Positions 61,666-64,000 of a stretch of 64,000 bases of DNA are shown in pieces. The translations under genes were made by a program, and so were the position numbers. Each line of letters opens with the position of its first letter. The first letter of the stretch is position 1. A model generated the notes under the pieces. The model made no database searches, had not been told where the DNA came from, and saw only the letters and a list, made by a program, of their open reading frames with translations. Source of the stretch: Dyadobacter psychrophilus (GTDB taxonomy: Bacteria; Bacteroidota; Bacteroidia; Cytophagales; Spirosomataceae); assembly GCF_900167945.1 (NCBI RefSeq), contig NZ_FUZA01000007.1, forward strand, positions 62,001 to 126,000, given 5' to 3'.

Positions 61666-62769
61666 TCAGCTTGCTCTTAACAATTTAATAAATTCATCAA
61701 ACAGATATCGCGAATCGTGCGGACCTGGCGATGCCTCAGGGTGATACTGCACTGAGAAAGCAGGATAATCCTTTCTCCGAATTCCTTCAATCGTTTTATC
61801 ATTTAAGTTCACGTGCGTGATCTCAATGTCCGGATGGTTTTCAATTTCGTCAGGGTTCACTGCGAAACCGTGGTTTTGTGAAGTGATCTCACAGAACCCG
61901 GTTATCAAATTTTTTACCGGATGGTTCAATCCGCGGTGACCATGGTGCATTTTGTATGTGTTAATCCCGCTTGACAATGCAAGAAGCTGATGTCCCAAAC
62001 AAATCCCGAAAAGTGGCTTGCTTGTTTTGATCATCTGGTTTACATTCTCAACTGCATAAAGCATTGCTGCCGGATCGCCAGGGCCATTGGATATAAAGAA
62101 GCCATCAGGTTGCCAAGCCATTACTTCTTCAAAAGGTGTTTTTGCAGGAAAAACCTTGCAATAGCACCCTCTTGACGTCAAATTTTTAAGAATGCTTTTC
62201 TTTATGCCGTAATCCATTACAGCAATTCTCCACTGGCTTGCCGACTCGTCTCCCACGAAGTAAGAATTCTCCGTAGTTACTTCGGAAGACAATTCAAGGC
62301 CGTCCATGGAAGGGATCTTTTTCAATTCCGCCATCAACTCCTTTTCGTCCAGGATTTCGGAAGAGATGATTGCATTCATTACACCACGCTGTCTTACGTG
62401 ACGCACGATATGTCTTGTATCCACATTGCTTACACCTACAATGTTGGCTCTTTCAAAATATTCCTGCAAGGAGAAATCCGCCGTGTATCTGGAATAGATA
62501 GGCGAAAATGTGTTACATACCATCCCACGGATCTTCACAGAAGCGGACTCCTCTTCATCTTCAAGCTGCACGCCGTAATTGCCAATGTGTGAATTTGTAT
62601 TAACAATGATTTGACCATAATAAGAAGGATCAGTGTAGATTTCCTGATACCCTGTCATGCCTGTGTTAAAACAAATTTCTCCGCCGGTGGTCCCGCTTAT
62701 TCCCAAAGCGAGCCCTTTGTATGCCGTTCCATCTTCAAGTAATAACAGAGCTTCCTTTTTTTGACTCAT
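61666..62769 (-). CDS. carA: Carbamoyl-phosphate synthase small subunit
   Basis: 367 residues. It supplies ammonia from glutamine for carbamoyl phosphate, the substrate of ArgF' and of pyrimidine synthesis. The N-terminal CPSase domain (about 1-150: LALGISGTTGGEICFNTGMT) and a class I glutamine amidotransferase domain with Cys in GICLGHQLLAL and His/Glu in VQYHPEASPGPHDSRYL. carB is not in the window. A promoter motif is about 70 bases upstream. Confidence 0.95.
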   Translation of the reverse strand: MSQKKEALLLLEDGTAYKGLALGISGTTGGEICFNTGMTGYQEIYTDPSYYGQIIVNTNSHIGNYGVQLEDEEESASVKIRGMVCNTFSPIYSRYTADFSLQEYFERANIVGVSNVDTRHIVRHVRQRGVMNAIISSEILDEKELMAELKKIPSMDGLELSSEVTTENSYFVGDESASQWRIAVMDYGIKKSILKNLTSRGCYCKVFPAKTPFEEVMAWQPDGFFISNGPGDPAAMLYAVENVNQMIKTSKPLFGICLGHQLLALSSGINTYKMHHGHRGLNHPVKNLITGFCEITSQNHGFAVNPDEIENHPDIEITHVNLNDKTIEGIRRKDYPAFSVQYHPEASPGPHDSRYLFDEFIKLLRAS

Positions 62770-62839
62770 TTTATTGCTAAATCTATTGTTGCCTACTATT
62801 AGTTTGAGCGAAATGCTCGGGTGTTTTTAAACTGCGGTG

Positions 62840-62847
62840 CAAAATTA
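62840..62847 (-). promoter_or_regulatory. Promoter -7 element TAATTTTG for carA
   Basis: A perfect TAnnTTTG on the minus strand, 71 bases before the carA start. No clear -33 at the usual distance. Confidence 0.45.
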
Positions 62848-62864
62848 TAAAATTTTACCCATAA

Positions 62865-62895
62865 AAAAGGGTTAAACGAAACGTTCAACCCTTTT
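62865..62895 (-). terminator. Terminator after rplQ
   Basis: A hairpin with a 9-base outer stem (AAAAGGGTT/AACCCTTTT) and an inner CGTT/AACG pairing across a one-base mismatch, 28 bases after the rplQ stop. Confidence 0.7.
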
Positions 62896-62922
62896 CCATA
62901 TATTCTTAATGATTATCCAAGA

Positions 62923-63501
62923 TTATTCCTTTTCAGTCGTAGATTCTGGTGAGTCATTATTTTCAGCAGCTTCGTCATTGGCTGCAGGTGCTTCGTCAGC
63001 AACTGGTTCCGCCTCAGCAACTACCGGATGATCTTCTTTTTTAACAGGCGCAGCAGATGCTTCTGTTCCTTCTTTCTTCGCTCCACCTCTTCTGCTACGT
63101 CTTGTTTTTGCAGGTTTGTCAGCATTTGCAAGAAGCAATGCGTCGTTGAAATCTACAAGTTCAATCAGTGCAGTTTCAGCAGCATCACCAAGTCTGTTTC
63201 CAAGTTTGATGATCCGAGTGTAACCACCTGGGCGAGATGCAATTTTGTCCGAAACAACTCCAAAAAGCTCTTTTGTTGATTCCTTATCATTCAGATAAGA
63301 AAAAACAACCCTTCTATTGTGGGTAGAATCTTCTTTGGCGCGCGTTAGCAAAGGTTCAACATATTTACGCAGTTCCTTAGCCTTAGCAAGTGTTGTTTCA
63401 ATTCTCTTGTGGATAATCAAAGAAGAAGCCATGTTTGATAGCATCGCCTTGCGGTGAGATGCTGTTCTTCCTAAGTGATTATCTTTCTTACCGTGTCTCA
63501 T
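62923..63501 (-). CDS. rplQ: Ribosomal protein L17 with acidic C-terminal extension
   Basis: 192 residues. The L17 core (about 1-125) starts MRHGKKDNHLGRTASHRKAM and contains LVDFNDALLLANADKPA. After it comes a Lys/Arg patch (KTRRSRRGGAKKEG) and a 50-residue Ala/Glu/Pro/Val-rich acidic tail. Extensions like this are common in Bacteroidota L17. It is next to rpoA, the conserved order at the end of the ribosomal-protein cluster. Confidence 0.95.
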   Translation of the reverse strand: MRHGKKDNHLGRTASHRKAMLSNMASSLIIHKRIETTLAKAKELRKYVEPLLTRAKEDSTHNRRVVFSYLNDKESTKELFGVVSDKIASRPGGYTRIIKLGNRLGDAAETALIELVDFNDALLLANADKPAKTRRSRRGGAKKEGTEASAAPVKKEDHPVVAEAEPVADEAPAANDEAAENNDSPESTTEKE

Positions 63502-63573
63502 TGTTTTGTTGTTTAGTTGCTTCGAGCGGCGGCTAGCGCGCTACAGAATACATACTTATTATGGAATTATTTA

Positions 63574-64000
63574 TCAATCTTCGTCCAAACGATATTTGGC
63601 AACGTCCATTCCAAATGTGAGTTGTTTGTCAGCTACAAGCTGTTCCAACTCAGTAAGAGATTTTTTACCAAAATTGCGGAATTTCATCATGTCTGAAATT
63701 TCCAGTCTTACTAAATCACCAAGTGATTTAACGTCAGCTGATTTCAAACAGTTATAGGCACGTACGGAAAGATCCAGCTCAGACAATGAAGTCTTAAGCA
63801 GTTTTCTCATACGCAACATTTCTTCATCCACCTGATTGTCTTCTTCTGCTTTCTGCTTTTCAAACGTCATTGTTTGATCAGAGAACAACATGAAGTGTTG
63901 AATCAAAATGTTTGCAGCTCCTTTCAATGCATCTTCCGGATGGATTGAACCATCAGTTTGAATGTCGATCAAAAGACGCTCGTAATCTGTACGTTGTTCT
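63574..64000 (-). CDS. rpoA: RNA polymerase alpha subunit, C-terminal part
   Basis: Partial: the 3' end (about 141 residues) is inside the window, the rest beyond it. The visible TDYERLLIDIQTDGSIHPED is the end of the alpha N-terminal domain, and the alpha-CTD follows with LSELDLSVRAYNCLKSADVK and FRNFGKKSLTELEQLV. The gap to rplQ is 72 bases. The frame runs to the window edge without a start. Confidence 0.95.
   Translation of the reverse strand, partial: EQRTDYERLLIDIQTDGSIHPEDALKGAANILIQHFMLFSDQTMTFEKQKAEEDNQVDEEMLRMRKLLKTSLSELDLSVRAYNCLKSADVKSLGDLVRLEISDMMKFRNFGKKSLTELEQLVADKQLTFGMDVAKYRLDED

Noticed and set aside
1..64000. CRISPR arrays, tRNA, rRNA, insertion sequences, prophage
   Set aside because: No direct-repeat arrays, cloverleaf genes, rRNA-like stretches, transposases or integrases were seen on reading both strands.

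Overview
The window reads as a chromosomal segment of a Bacteroidota bacterium, most likely Cytophagales and close to Dyadobacter. This rests on gene content (DUF4249 and TonB-receptor operon, YceI, DUF2141, DUF1080, tandem OmpH genes beside BamA, N-acyl-ornithine carbamoyltransferase), on A-rich rather than Shine-Dalgarno leaders, and on several intergenic copies of the Bacteroidota -7 promoter motif TAnnTTTG. The genus is an inference. I see no rRNA, tRNA, CRISPR array, integrase, transposase or prophage genes, so the region looks vertically inherited and mostly housekeeping. 60 protein genes are called; the first (RNase G) and last (RpoA) run off the window.

Layout. 1-5.3 kb: RNase G tail, a crotonase-fold enzyme, and a minus-strand operon proB-proA-M20 deacylase, then aat. 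5.6-11.9 kb: a GNAT acyltransferase followed by argG-argC-argD-argF' and hemH. Residue 90 of ArgF' is alanine, which points to the N-succinyl rather than the N-acetyl version of arginine synthesis; the GNAT is the natural candidate for the missing first enzyme and the M20 protein for the deacylase. 12-16.5 kb: cysteine desulfurase, GlmM, and a transglutaminase/alpha-E pair. 16.7-23.4 kb: HerA-like ATPase, a four-gene minus operon (ceramidase-like, Gfo/Idh/MocA, thioesterase, DUF2141), YceI and a second transglutaminase. 23.4-26.4 kb: a 74-nt inverted repeat, then threonine-to-glycine catabolism (tdh-kbl) divergent from an Lrp/AsnC regulator.

26.4-33.4 kb: a four-gene envelope operon made of an unknown secreted protein, a TonB-dependent receptor with an STN domain, a DUF4249 lipoprotein and a macroglobulin-like protein that also carries a TonB-plug-like segment. 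33.7-41.4 kb: an epimerase, an HMG-CoA-lyase-like enzyme, an unknown 370-aa protein, tdk, an SGNH hydrolase, DAHP synthase/chorismate mutase, proline dehydrogenase and lspA. 41.4-48 kb: a secreted Ig-like protein and the envelope-biogenesis run uppS-bamA-ompH-ompH. 48.3-50.5 kb: a LytS/LytTR two-component pair whose kinase begins with 16 pentapeptide repeats. 50.7-58.3 kb: DUF1080, fasciclin, ndk, nrnA, an FKBP lipoprotein, rdgB, PPK2, a membrane coiled-coil protein and a lipoprotein. 58.3-64 kb: gpmI, divIC-like, eno, carA, rplQ, rpoA.

The most unusual items are the pentapeptide-repeat sensor kinase, the GNAT/ArgF' arginine branch, the macroglobulin/plug hybrid, an internal cysteine cluster in ferrochelatase, the large palindromic repeat, and two genes (hemH, lspA) whose stop codon sits in the four-base loop of their own terminator. 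I did not find a clearly new defence or mobile system.
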